Of a DNA stretch of 64,000 nucleotides, positions 54,766-64,000 are shown one piece after another; position 1 is the stretch's first letter, and the number at the start of each line of letters is the position of its first letter. The translations under genes were made by a program, and so were the position numbers. The notes beneath the pieces are model-generated. The model did not search any database. It saw nothing but the letters and a program-made list of their open reading frames with translations, and had not been told where the DNA came from. This DNA is from Epichloe hybrida (Eukaryota > Ascomycota > Sordariomycetes > Hypocreales > Clavicipitaceae). Location: assembly GCA_019022495.1 (NCBI GenBank), contig JAFEKR010000002.1, positions 5,766,001 through 5,830,000 on the forward strand, written 5' to 3'.

Positions 54766-57657
54766 CTAGTTTCTGGTTGCAATTCGCCTTCTCTTGACGA
54801 CACTGGCTGTGGTGTTGCCATCGCCTGCTAATTCGTCCTCGTCCTCTGCCGTGTCGTCCGCGGGGGTGGCCACGCTCGCCTGGCGGGTGGCAGAAGGGGG
54901 CGGCGGAGCTCCTCGTTGCTTCTCCGCGCTGCGCAGATCGCCGAGCAGTTTCTCCACCTCGACAAACATGCCTCGTGTGTTCTTGACGACGCCGTTCTCG
55001 TCCAGGTGGTACCCTGGGACCTCTGCTTCCTCGTCTTGGTTCCGCTTGAGGAAGGATGGGCCTAGGCCGCGGTCCGGATCCGGGTTGTACATGATGGCGT
55101 TGCAGAACATGTGGACAAGCTCGCGCTCGAGCTGCGCCGAGTTGATGATGCCCCTGGGGGGGACGAGTTCGTGCGACATTGGAAGCCAGACGCTGGCGGT
55201 GCCGGGGTCGCCACCTGGGAGACTGCTTGCGGCTTGCAATGCCGCCTTGTTGCCTTGTTTGATGGCTGACCGGATGGATGTGATGTCCTGAGGTTGCAGC
55301 ACGATCTGGCGGTAGTTGGGTGCATCTCGTTCTCGTACACCTGTCGCAAACATGTTGGCGTCACGGTGGCTGGAGACTTGTTCGAGCGCCGATGCCGACA
55401 CTCTGGTGAAGCCGCGAGTCCACAAGACCTGAGACGGAGAAGAGCCCGGTGGTGGCACAGGCGGGGTTTCTTGACGCTTTCGTTTCGCAAGTCTTGATGA
55501 GACACTCCCGGGAGTCGCCATACTCGTTCGTCCGTGAACACTCTCGTCGGCAGTGGTGTCGCCTGTGTCCTCGATATGTCGCGGAGTGAGAACCTCGTGC
55601 TTGATCCCTGTCGCTGTGGCAGGGTGATCCATGGAAAGCTCATCAGCCTGTGAAGCCGCCGACATACTTCTCCTCGTTCCACTGACAGAAGACGTGGTAC
55701 TAGGTCCGCGTCCTCTCTGTATGGTTCGAGACGGCCTCGTCCTTGCCTTGGGCACAGCAGTGTCTGTTCTGGCCACGCCCCTGACGTCCCGCTTGATCCC
55801 AGTCCTGGAAACATCAGATAGCATGGAAGCCTCTCGGGGCGGTGGGCTGACTGGCTCATACGCTGGACTCTCTGGTTCAGCCGTGATGGGCCGTGGCGTA
55901 GAAGGAGTCGAGTGACATGCCCATTTCGTGCCAAAACCACGGGTCAGGGCAATTGGCGTTGTAGCACCTGGTGTTTGAGGTGTAGCTGTGACGGGGCTAA
56001 CCTTGTTCGATTTTGGCGTCGCGGCGTTTGCTGCCGCTGCTGCTGCTGCCGCCGCCGCCGCTTGTCGAATGATGTGATCGGGAATGGCCGGTTTGGGTGG
56101 CTGTGTGCTGTAGGGTGACGCATGCGACTTGCCCTTGTGTGAAGACAGAGGAGCTGGAGATCCTGTGGGAGAAGACAGTTGCTGTGCTGCTTGTTGTGCT
56201 GTATGCGCTGGAGTCCATTTCTGAGGAGGCGGAATCGGCCCGGCAGCTCCTCTCTGTGGTGCTTGTTGAGCGGCTGCAATCGGTCGCGGAGGATTCTGTG
56301 CGACGAAGGGTTGTTGTTGTTGTTGTTTTTGCTGTTGTTGGGGCTGAATCGGTCGTACTGGAGGCGCCACAGGGGTCGTAGATATCGGTCGAGGCTGCTG
56401 TTGACCTGGTGGAACGGTCGCTCCTGTTGGTCGCGGCGGAGGAGCTGGTTGTGATGGATTGGCTTGCTGCTGACCAGCGTTTTGAGGAGCCGCAAGAATG
56501 GGTTTGACAGGAATTGTTCGGGTCTGCGTGATTGTAGAGTTGGGTGTTTGACCAGCGAGCTGCGCTTGTTGTAGTTGCTGCGGACTCCATTGCGGTTGAC
56601 CCGCCCTTAAGGCACCGTTAGTAGCTGTAGCTGCGGGCGCGAGAGGTTGTTTTTGACCCGGAGTGCCAGGTGATTGAGTTGCTGGAGGTCGATATGGCTT
56701 CTCCCACTTCAGACGTCCACCAACAGCAGTTGCGCCGGAAGATGGCGGCGGCGGCGGCGCGGGCGTAGCATCCTTTGGTGTGCTGGCGATGGCGATCGCA
56801 TCTGGACGAGGTGAGATTACCGGCCGCGGTGGTTGTGAAGGGCTCTGCAGAGTTCGAGATCCAGGCTGGGCCATGCCGACTGGTGCTTGGAGACCAAAAC
56901 CTGCAGCGCTTTCGGGTTTCGGCGAAGGAGTCGGTCGCACGGGAGGTGTGCCAGACGGCAGAAGACTCGGGGGCGCAACTGTTGATTTTATCGCGGGCTT
57001 CGTCAATGGTTTCGGCGGATACACCGGGGTAGTCGTCGCTGGAGGCGGCCTCCTTGTTCCACCCGCCTGGGCTGCAGTTTGATGCAAACCGGCGGTTGGC
57101 GGCTGGCCGGGGACGTTTGGTGCCAGGCCAGGTCTCCCATCTCGAGGCGCAAGCGTAGGGGTGCCATTTTGAGTAGCAGCGGCCTTGGCCAGTCGTTCCT
57201 TTTCGTTCTTTTCCAACGCGGTGATTTCCTTCTGTATCTTAGAGACCCGTCGCTCATCTTCCCGCACTTGTTTGACGATGGTGTCCCGGTACCGGGCGTA
57301 AAGTCGATCCACCAGGACAGGGACTTTGTCAATATGGGCATACGCTTCCCGCAGCGACGGCAGCGGCGGACTACCCATCTTCCTTTTCCGCGAAGCAGGT
57401 GAAGTCGATCCATCGGACGTGGGTTCTGCGCGCCCCGTTTCGCCCTTCACTTCGTCCCGCAGCAGCAACAGGAACAATTGCTGCAGCGCATCGGGCGCTA
57501 ACCGCGCCGCATCGAATGACTTGTCGCTCTTGACGAGCGCATTGTTCCTCAGGGACTCCGAAGTGCGAGCAAACGCTTCCGTGTCTAGCCCATGCGTCAA
57601 TAGCGACTGAAAAAGGAAGAGCGACTCGAGGGGCGTATAGGCGGCTGGATTGTTCAT
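54766..57657 (-). CDS. Bromodomain protein, probable NuA4 subunit (BRD8/Bdc1 type)
   Basis: BRD8 in animals and Bdc1 in fission yeast are bromodomain subunits of the NuA4 histone acetyltransferase complex. The intronless gene codes 963 aa. Residues 1-75 (PLESLFLFQSLLTHG, then ALQQLFLLLLRDE) resemble the N-terminal fold shared by these proteins, and residues 100-160 form a basic helix. A long Pro/Gln/Thr-rich linker with many CAG/CAA and CCA codons fills residues 165-680. The bromodomain lies at about 725-870: HRDANMFATGV, APNYRQIVLQPQDITSIRSAI, and MFCNAIMYNPD with the acetyl-lysine-binding Asn. The protein ends basic (VKRRRIATRN). Assignment to NuA4 rests on domain order; another bromodomain role is possible. 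Confidence 0.78.
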   Translation of the reverse strand: MNNPAAYTPLESLFLFQSLLTHGLDTEAFARTSESLRNNALVKSDKSFDAARLAPDALQQLFLLLLRDEVKGETGRAEPTSDGSTSPASRKRKMGSPPLPSLREAYAHIDKVPVLVDRLYARYRDTIVKQVREDERRVSKIQKEITALEKNEKERLAKAAATQNGTPTLAPRDGRPGLAPNVPGQPPTAGLHQTAAQAGGTRRPPPATTTPVYPPKPLTKPAIKSTVAPPSLLPSGTPPVRPTPSPKPESAAGFGLQAPVGMAQPGSRTLQSPSQPPRPVISPRPDAIAIASTPKDATPAPPPPPSSGATAVGGRLKWEKPYRPPATQSPGTPGQKQPLAPAATATNGALRAGQPQWSPQQLQQAQLAGQTPNSTITQTRTIPVKPILAAPQNAGQQQANPSQPAPPPRPTGATVPPGQQQPRPISTTPVAPPVRPIQPQQQQKQQQQQPFVAQNPPRPIAAAQQAPQRGAAGPIPPPQKWTPAHTAQQAAQQLSSPTGSPAPLSSHKGKSHASPYSTQPPKPAIPDHIIRQAAAAAAAAAAANAATPKSNKVSPVTATPQTPGATTPIALTRGFGTKWACHSTPSTPRPITAEPESPAYEPVSPPPREASMLSDVSRTGIKRDVRGVARTDTAVPKARTRPSRTIQRGRGPSTTSSVSGTRRSMSAASQADELSMDHPATATGIKHEVLTPRHIEDTGDTTADESVHGRTSMATPGSVSSRLAKRKRQETPPVPPPGSSPSQVLWTRGFTRVSASALEQVSSHRDANMFATGVRERDAPNYRQIVLQPQDITSIRSAIKQGNKAALQAASSLPGGDPGTASVWLPMSHELVPPRGIINSAQLERELVHMFCNAIMYNPDPDRGLGPSFLKRNQDEEAEVPGYHLDENGVVKNTRGMFVEVEKLLGDLRSAEKQRGAPPPPSATRQASVATPADDTAEDEDELAGDGNTTASVVKRRRIATRN

Positions 57658-58626
57658 GCCCCACGGTCCGCCTCGCCAGTGACCGAGGGGACCTTCACGC
57701 GTCGCAAGGAGATGAATCGGCGCCAGGATCTAGCCAGATGTTTCGAGGCAATAGTTAGTTGTCGGGACTTCTTTTGCACAGTTTGCCCGTTTGCTCTCGG
57801 TCCCCCCCTACGTCATGCACGGGGGTGTGGGATCGGGGAAAACGCATACCGGCAGCCTAGATCAGCGACTGGGGGCTTCTATGAGCAAATGTCCGACGAT
57901 TTCATCGGATTGACGCGATTATTGAGGCCAGTATCCGTTCAGTCCTTTATTGCCCAGCCGTGGTGTGTGGTTTTCTCCTGTCCGCGATCGTCTGTCCAGA
58001 AATCACGTGACACGGGGGGACTCGTATGCGTTTCTGTGTAGGCGGCGTGTTTGCAGAAAAAGGAATCCAACAAGTGGCGTACAGCTGGCTGGGAGCTGGT
58101 AAGCAGGAGCGTGAAAGTTTGGCGTCAATCACGTGATTCTCATTAGTGCACAACGCCCCCCTTATCAATATTGCTACATGTAATCCGTACATACGTCCGC
58201 GTTCTAGACTCTGCCTTTGCCAACAACTCAATGGGGCCAGTCACATGTGTCACGACTACAACTGAAGAAATATGAGGAATATCATCTCTTATGAGTAAAT
58301 CGACGTTTCTCTCTTCGCTGGGCTAAAACCTATGCCGAGCGCATGAAATGCCAAAGCCATATAACGCCAATCCCAGTGGTATCATATCACAAAAAAACGT
58401 GATGTTCAAGAGCCATGTCTCTCTCTGCTCTGCTATCAAATACAAGCTTCCTAGAGCTGTCTTCCGGATCGACGGAAGTAAAAATAGAATACCTTAAACG
58501 CCGGTCCCAATGCCGGATCAAGTGGATCTTGAGAACAGTAAGCAGGCTGTCTCTCGTCATTCCATGTGAACAAAAAAAAAAAAAAAAAAAAAAATCCTGC
58601 TAATAACACATGAGATGAAATGAATG
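57658..58626. other. Intergenic, bromodomain gene promoter and MABP1-like 3' flank
   Basis: Contains an A run of about 24 bases (58569-58592). Open frames are short and unsupported. Confidence 0.6.
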
Positions 58627-61600
58627 TTATGGAGACGATGAGCCAGATGTGCCATCCGCACTGCGAGGCCGGTCATCGGATTGTGTCTCCATTCCCTGGT
58701 CCTTGGGGGGAAGCTGGCTCGTAAGCCGCAGCTTCTCATCCAACAACGTTACCAATCGCTCCGAGTATTGGTCTAACAATCCGCTGAGAACTGTTTCGTT
58801 CATGGCCTTGCTTCGAATTGCGCGGTCACCCAGTGCTGCAGCTGTGAGACGGAGCTCGAGGTCTAACTCGGTTAGCACGTCCGCTGTGATGGGCTCCGCA
58901 GAGGAGAGCTTCTTGCGGTACGCTCTCAAGGTGCGGCAAGCTTGCTCGGTTGTCATGTTCAGCGAGCCGAAGCCTCGCAGATTGGAAGATGAGGTCTTTC
59001 TCTTGGCAGTGGCTGACAAGGCCGGCATGGAGGGTGTTCTAGTAACCCTCGACTTCGGGCTTGCAGGTGGGCTGTCACTCCGGTTTGTTTCAGAGGGCCG
59101 CCTTCGAGATGGTGTGTCCTCGTTAATGGCACTATCGCTAGGGCTGTTTGCCAAGTTCCCGATTGGAGTCCTGTTGGAGGAAGAGACTGTTCCTAGCGTC
59201 ATCCGCGAGGTCCGGCGGCGTAGAGTCCGGGGTGGCGAGCGGCGACCAGCCGGTGATGGAGATGGTCGCTGGAATTCTGCCAATTCAGCTTTGGAAAGAA
59301 CTCTCCGTAGAGTCGGCCTGCCAGTTGTGGAAATCTCCTTTACCGGTGATGGATCCCTACTCATCGTCCTCGGTGAGGGGTCATATAGATCCAGAGCCCA
59401 GATCATAATCGTTCCGTCTGAACCGACACTGACTACTTTTTTGCTACCATCTTCATCCTCCACAAAGGATACGCCATTGATGGCTTCTGTATGGCCCCAC
59501 TCCCTATCGAGAAACGTGCCGGCGTTGGCATCGTACAGGCGGATGGACTTGTCCGTGTTGGAGGAGCCAAGCAGGAAGTCAATCTCCTTCGAGGGCCATT
59601 GGCCAACGAATAATGAATCCAAAACAGCAGATTCCACGCCGCCTTCGTCCATGCATTTAAAGGAACATATCTGCCTCCCTGTTGCCAAGTCAAATTGGCA
59701 GATTGACCGGTCGAGAAGAGAAACAAATATGGTACGGTTATCTGAGCCCATGGCCATGGATGTAGGCGATGCCTTTAGAGAAATCACCTTGGAGGGAATG
59801 GCGGCGATTACATCGGGTTCTCCTTCGCGACAAACAACATCGTGAACCTGCAGGGTGCGATCGAGAGAGCAGGTGATGATCTTGTCATCTGTTGGAATGA
59901 GTACTTGGGCAACCTTGGCTGTGAACTCTAGAGTCTGAAAGTGCTCAATTTTGCCCTTTGAATCTCGATGAAACAGTTGCGCTGTCCGATCTCTCCCACA
60001 GCATGCCATGAGAAACTTGGAATCTTCGTCGTTTATACTGATGCAGAGGCAATGGCCATGATGCGCCTTGATGTCCAGTAAGCATTCCTTGGAGTCCACA
60101 TCAAGAACTCTCACGACTCCCTGTCTGTCCGCCGTGACCAGCAATTTTCCACTCCTTGTTGCGCGTGCGCTAGCGAGCTGATTTGCTTCAGCTGAATCAC
60201 AGAGGGTTTGTGCCTGTTCGATGGGGACGTTCAGTGAAAGCTTGATTTGTCCGTCCAGATCCCAGAAAGTGACGTTGCCCGAGGCTGACCAGGTCACAAA
60301 GGCAGCATTGGCCTTGTTGGGTCGGTAAAGCGGATGGACACCGATGATTGGGTCTCCATGTCCGGGAATGGGAGTGTGAGACAGAGCTTCGGTCTGCTGT
60401 CCAGGCAAGTAGTCGGAGTTCCAAACGTCAATGGACTGCTTAGAGTCGATGGTAACTAGCTTCTCGGCTAGGAATCCCAAAGCGAGGATGCCGGCAGATG
60501 GCTGACTCGTCGTCAGGACGCTTATTGCACAACCGTTCATGACTCCCTCAACATTCAACGTGGCGAACTGGCCGTCCCTACCCCCCACATAAGCGACATT
60601 ACCACGGATTGTGATGGTTGTAATGCAAAAGTCTAAACTCAACACCCTGGTTAATCTCATCTGCCTGTCGTCGTCGTCCAGGATACAGACATCGCCGGCT
60701 TCGGTACACAATATAAGTCGATTGCCATCAACAGCAGCACAGCTGAATGTCGCTTCCAACAAATTTCCCAAAAGTATATTTCGGCCAGGCAAGGTCTTTT
60801 GCGCCGTTGGGGCTGAAAGCGTTGCATCGCCCAGGGCCTTGGGCTTTGTCGGTGATGTGGACGAACCGTCTTCAATCTTCCATACTTTGACATGCCGCAC
60901 GCCCAGTGTAATTAGACTGTTGTCCATCCAGACCATATCCTTGATATAAGAAGTGCATCTGTTCTGCTGAAAGAGCTTGGCGGCCCCTGTTCGCGAATCA
61001 ATCCTCCAAACACAGAGAAAGCCATCGTTGGCAGCACCTAGTGACGCTAAGTATCTGGAGTCTGGGGACCAAGCGACGGCTGTCACACCGAACGCATGCT
61101 CACTGATGGATACGAGCGGCGTATCAGAGGAAGCATCTAATAGACTAAAGATGAGCACACGCGGTGCGTAGCCCGTCTCGCCCACGGCCAAGTATCTGCC
61201 GTCTGAGCTCAGAGCTAAACAAGTAGCAGCTTTGATTCTCTCTCGGCTTGTCCACGTCTTGGACCCTCCCGGCGAGTCTGGCCATTCTGCAGGGCTGTAG
61301 GTCGAGTCACGATGACTGGGAGCGACTCGGTTGCGGCTATCATTGGCCTTTGGCGTAGTCGCAATTGGCGTCGAGAGGTTGTTTTGAGAGCTTGATACTG
61401 AATAAGCCGGCACAGCTGTGGGCCGGGCCCTGTAGAAACGCTGAGAATAAAGATGGTCCTCGACATCAACAACGACGACGGCTCCGCCGGCAATGTAGGC
61501 AAAGGAAGAATTCGCAGTTGCGAATCCGGTCGGTGAGCGACAAGTGGTGCCCACGACTCTCTTGAGAGAGAGCCGTGGCTCGTGCATCAGGCGTCCACGC

Positions 61601-61689
61601 ATTGGAGATTTGGATGGGCGTGACAAAAACGGAGAGTTGGACGGCGTGAGCTTCAGCCGGTTGTTGGAGGGAGTAGCAATCGCAGCCAT
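58627..61689 (-). CDS. WD40-repeat protein, MABP1/WDR62-like
   Basis: In animals MABP1 and WDR62 are JNK scaffolds and spindle proteins; the fungal members have no settled role. The intronless gene codes 1020 aa from MAAIATPSNNRLKLTPSNS. WD40 repeats run from about residue 35 to 720, for example YLAVGETGYAPRVLIF, VTAVAWSPDSRYLASLG, FLCVWRID, MLKLSLN-like and FVEDEDGSKKVVSVGSDGTIMIWAL; the first MABP1-type propeller feature is the FAYIAGGAVVVVDVEDH strand. The C-terminal third is Ser/Pro/Arg-rich (SPPRTLRRRTSRMT) and ends in two helices (TEQACRTLRAYRKKL; LLDQYSERLVTLLDEKLRL), possibly for dimerisation. The frame is open upstream to 61863, but the Met at 61689 gives the start best fitting the family. 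Confidence 0.82.
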   Translation of the reverse strand: MAAIATPSNNRLKLTPSNSPFLSRPSKSPMRGRLMHEPRLSLKRVVGTTCRSPTGFATANSSFAYIAGGAVVVVDVEDHLYSQRFYRARPTAVPAYSVSSSQNNLSTPIATTPKANDSRNRVAPSHRDSTYSPAEWPDSPGGSKTWTSRERIKAATCLALSSDGRYLAVGETGYAPRVLIFSLLDASSDTPLVSISEHAFGVTAVAWSPDSRYLASLGAANDGFLCVWRIDSRTGAAKLFQQNRCTSYIKDMVWMDNSLITLGVRHVKVWKIEDGSSTSPTKPKALGDATLSAPTAQKTLPGRNILLGNLLEATFSCAAVDGNRLILCTEAGDVCILDDDDRQMRLTRVLSLDFCITTITIRGNVAYVGGRDGQFATLNVEGVMNGCAISVLTTSQPSAGILALGFLAEKLVTIDSKQSIDVWNSDYLPGQQTEALSHTPIPGHGDPIIGVHPLYRPNKANAAFVTWSASGNVTFWDLDGQIKLSLNVPIEQAQTLCDSAEANQLASARATRSGKLLVTADRQGVVRVLDVDSKECLLDIKAHHGHCLCISINDEDSKFLMACCGRDRTAQLFHRDSKGKIEHFQTLEFTAKVAQVLIPTDDKIITCSLDRTLQVHDVVCREGEPDVIAAIPSKVISLKASPTSMAMGSDNRTIFVSLLDRSICQFDLATGRQICSFKCMDEGGVESAVLDSLFVGQWPSKEIDFLLGSSNTDKSIRLYDANAGTFLDREWGHTEAINGVSFVEDEDGSKKVVSVGSDGTIMIWALDLYDPSPRTMSRDPSPVKEISTTGRPTLRRVLSKAELAEFQRPSPSPAGRRSPPRTLRRRTSRMTLGTVSSSNRTPIGNLANSPSDSAINEDTPSRRRPSETNRSDSPPASPKSRVTRTPSMPALSATAKRKTSSSNLRGFGSLNMTTEQACRTLRAYRKKLSSAEPITADVLTELDLELRLTAAALGDRAIRSKAMNETVLSGLLDQYSERLVTLLDEKLRLTSQLPPKDQGMETQSDDRPRSADGTSGSSSP

Positions 61690-63392
61690 CTCTTCGCCAT
61701 TGACTGTTGCAAGAGTCACGCGCACAGGTCTGTGGTAGCAATTTGAGGGACCAGAGGTCTCATCGAACGGGTGGTGAAGTTGGTGAAATTGGTGAAGTTG
61801 GTGGAAATGGCCGTTTCCAACAGCCAGCGAGCGAGCAGGCGAGCAAGCAGAGAAGCAAGACACACAAGGTCCAGCGAGCAGCGGGGACTTGTCTCGTGAG
61901 AAAGAAGAGGAGAAAAGAGGGAAGAAATAATTCTTTGGCGGAATAGGGGGTATCCGAAGTGTCCGGAAAATGCAGATTGTATCAGTATCAGTATGTAAAA
62001 AACCAAGGCTGTCGCAGGTTCGCAGGTGATATCGTGGTGGTGTGCAAGAGACTGGAAGCGAAGGGGGCGGCGGTGTAAGTCAATGTCTGGCAGCCCTCCG
62101 CAAGTGAGGCCGACGTGAGCGGTAAGAGGGAGCGCGAAACGAGCGAGAAGAAAGGAGGAGCTGTGGTGGTTCCTTCCCGTTAGAAAAAAAAAAAAAAAAA
62201 AAGACCAACCAAACTCACAACGACCGTGGGAACTCACAACGATCGTGGATGCCGCAACGACGAATTGGAAGAAAATGTGAATGAACAGAAACCAGTGTAG
62301 CCCCTCTCCGATGGAAGCTGCCCGGATGATGTAAAGAGGTGCAAGAGGAGAAGATAATTCGCAGGCGGCTGGCTGTCTTCTGTCTGGTCTGGTGTGTGTG
62401 CCTTGTTGTCTGTCAATGTTTTGGTCTCGGCACCGAGAAGTGGTCCAGGGACCAGGGCTCACTGATCAGCTCCGGCTCCTGCAAGTATTACAGTGGGGTG
62501 AACGTACCCGCAGCGCAGCCGCCTGCTCGCCTGCGTCAACGTCATATTAATCATTTGATGGACAAAATGGCAAAATGAGCCGGGGTGCCTGGCAAGAAAC
62601 AAAAGGTGGTCCCCAGTGTCCCCAGTCGGATCCACCTCTGCCACCGCCTGGTTGGCTGCCCGGCCGTCCGCCCCTGTTGCCGGGCCACCGCTCCGAGATT
62701 GGAGATGCGAGCGGCTGACCATCGCAGAAAAACCCCAGCGTTTGATAAGGGGAGTGAGTGATAGCGATCCGTGCAGAGTATGGACTACTCCGTAGTAATG
62801 TTACAAAAGGGGAGCGTTTATAGCATCCCCTCTAAAAGGGCGTGGCGCCCGCTACGCTCTATTACAGTATGTACAGTGTACAATACAACTAGCCCGTCCC
62901 CCGCATCGGTACATGGATGCATCAATGCCGCTGGCTGGCGTGCTCCGGCGTTCGTAAAATGGTATATTATGTACATGGTATAAATTTCTCACAGCGGGCA
63001 AGGAAGGGTCCCCTGGCTCGTCACACTCGCTCCCCCGATGCATCGATGGCCTTGGATCGACGGGGGTTCGCGCTTCCTCGCCATGATTTAATTTAATTTC
63101 TCTATTGTGCAACGTTTCTTGAAAAATTTCCTTTCGACGGCTTGGCTTCGGTCTGGCATTGAGCCATCATTTGTCATTCGACCGGACGTTTAAAAGATTC
63201 CTTCGTGCCTCAAAATGAATCGCTGACATGGAACGAAGAGGCTCGTAGTGTTCAGTCGTGTGATTCGAGAATGTCATACGGTCCGTCATGTACGGATCAC
63301 AATGTTTAACTGGTTGCCAGCCATGTGCCTCCCTGCTATCCAAATATATGTCCTTATATATGGAGTACATTCCGTCATCGACGCCATTCTGT
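61690..63392. other. Intergenic, MABP1-like promoter and RGP1 3' flank (1.7 kb)
   Basis: Contains an A run of about 18 bases (62183-62201), a GGTGAAGTT/GGTGAAATT repeat near 61775-61803 and a TACTCCGTA motif at 62786. Open frames on both strands are short or antisense shadows; none supported. Confidence 0.55.
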
Positions 63393-64000
63393 TTACACTG
63401 CCAGGCCCTCCTCGGAGGCTTCGTCTCGCTCGAGCCTTTCCAAGCCATTGCCGACGGCGCCGTAGACGCGCAACGGCACACACACATCAAAGCTTTCGCA
63501 GGCCAGGTTCTCCATCGCCACAAGCACGAGGCCACCCTTTTCGTCTTGGGAGATTTGCTCCAAGAGCGGATGCGGAACTGGCAGCTCACTTGAACTTGAT
63601 GCATCAGGCCCCTGATATGGAACTACGAATTCGACTCGAATCTTCCACTCCAAGTTGATGCCGCTGGTGACAAACTCTGGTGTGGCGGATATTGGTATTG
63701 TTGGCGTAAATACGACTCGTCGCGAGTACATGGCCGCCTCCGAAGAAGCAACATAGACTTTTCGCGTGACGCGTTGGAGGCTTGATTCGGATCGAACTGC
63801 CAATGACGCATCTACCTTTTCTGACGTCTCCAAAGTAGCATGGACCGCGTAGCACGGTATGTCAGCATCAGTGAAATCGACAGCCATGGTCACAATTTCT
63901 CCGAGTCGATAGGCCGGTCTTGTAAGCATGACGACGCCGACCCGTTGCCCGTTTCGTGCAATTTCAAATCTGTTGGCGCTTTGTTGTCCATCACTGGCCA
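63393..64000 (-). CDS. RGP1: RGP1, Ypt6 guanine-nucleotide exchange factor subunit (5' part outside window)
   Basis: Rgp1 with Ric1 activates the Golgi Rab Ypt6 (Rab6). Only the C-terminal part is present: the frame is open to the window edge, so the N-terminus lies beyond 64000. Visible features are NRFEIARNGQRVGVVMLTRPAYRLGE, ADIPCYAVHATLETSEKVD, SSLQRVTRKVYVASSE, and SATPEFVTSGINLEWKIRVEFVVPYQ, which are the conserved arrestin-like core of Rgp1. The remaining tail has LACESFDVCVPLRVYGA and an acidic end. No frame break in the part seen. Product position relative to full-length protein cannot be given. Confidence 0.88.
   Translation of the reverse strand, partial: ASDGQQSANRFEIARNGQRVGVVMLTRPAYRLGEIVTMAVDFTDADIPCYAVHATLETSEKVDASLAVRSESSLQRVTRKVYVASSEAAMYSRRVVFTPTIPISATPEFVTSGINLEWKIRVEFVVPYQGPDASSSSELPVPHPLLEQISQDEKGGLVLVAMENLACESFDVCVPLRVYGAVGNGLERLERDEASEEGLAV

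Noticed and set aside
61716..62462. 248-codon minus-strand frame upstream of the MABP1-like gene
   Set aside because: It crosses homopolymers and repeats, has no family feature and looks like leader or promoter DNA.
62827..62857. Imperfect inverted repeat GCGTGGCG..CGCTACGC
   Set aside because: Only eight-base arms with a mismatch; expected by chance at this scale.

Overview
The window is nuclear DNA of a filamentous ascomycete, most likely a Sordariomycete and probably Hypocreales; I cannot name the genus. Evidence: short GT-AG introns (mostly 60-350 nt, with CTAAC-like branch sites), a Zn2Cys6 regulator, cytosolic ribosomal protein genes with start-proximal introns, an eukaryotic-type initiator tRNA, and a conserved housekeeping gene set with about one gene per 3 kb on both strands. 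I see no transposon, secondary-metabolite cluster, CRISPR array, virus or prophage.

Layout. 0.9-4.2 kb: a secreted aldose 1-epimerase and the diphthamide enzyme DPH1 (both +). 4.9-7.7 kb: CTF8 (-) and ribosomal protein S6 (+), divergent. 8.7-21.2 kb: one giant seven-exon HECT ubiquitin ligase gene of the TOM1/HUWE1 type (-), about 4031 aa. 23.9-28.6 kb: the Rab GAP GYP5 (+) converging on ribosomal protein S8 (-). 29.6-31.8 kb: an unrecognised fungal protein (-) with an apparent one-base frame break. 33.0-35.4 kb: the enoyl reductase TSC13 (+) and a BLOC1S1/GCN5L1-like gene (-). 36.8-43.2 kb: SOG2 (-) and a small RecQ helicase (+). 43.6-47.3 kb: a DUF2470 membrane protein (- , frame break) divergent from a Zn2Cys6 factor with an overlapping uORF. 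47.7-49.1 kb: an interrupted initiator tRNA-Met gene and a 72-aa SMP-like protein. 49.3-54.0 kb: DBP6 (-, frame break) divergent from GPI3 (+). 54.8-64 kb: a bromodomain protein, a MABP1-like WD40 protein and the 5'-truncated RGP1 (all -).

The genes do not form one pathway. They serve translation (RPS6, RPS8, DPH1, DBP6, tRNA), lipid and GPI synthesis (TSC13, GPI3), Rab and Golgi traffic (GYP5, RGP1, BLOC1S1), genome upkeep (CTF8, RecQ, bromodomain protein), ubiquitin signalling (TOM1) and cell polarity (SOG2).

The most striking object is at 47667-47801: a complete initiator tRNA-Met cloverleaf split after the D arm by 63 nt that look like a spliceosomal intron (GTTAGT donor, TTAAC branch, TAG acceptor). 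This is not the 37/38 position of nuclear tRNA introns. Three otherwise intact genes each carry one single-base frame break, which points to assembly indels unless reads prove otherwise. Exon models are by eye from splice signals, phase and family similarity remembered from known proteins; no search was run.
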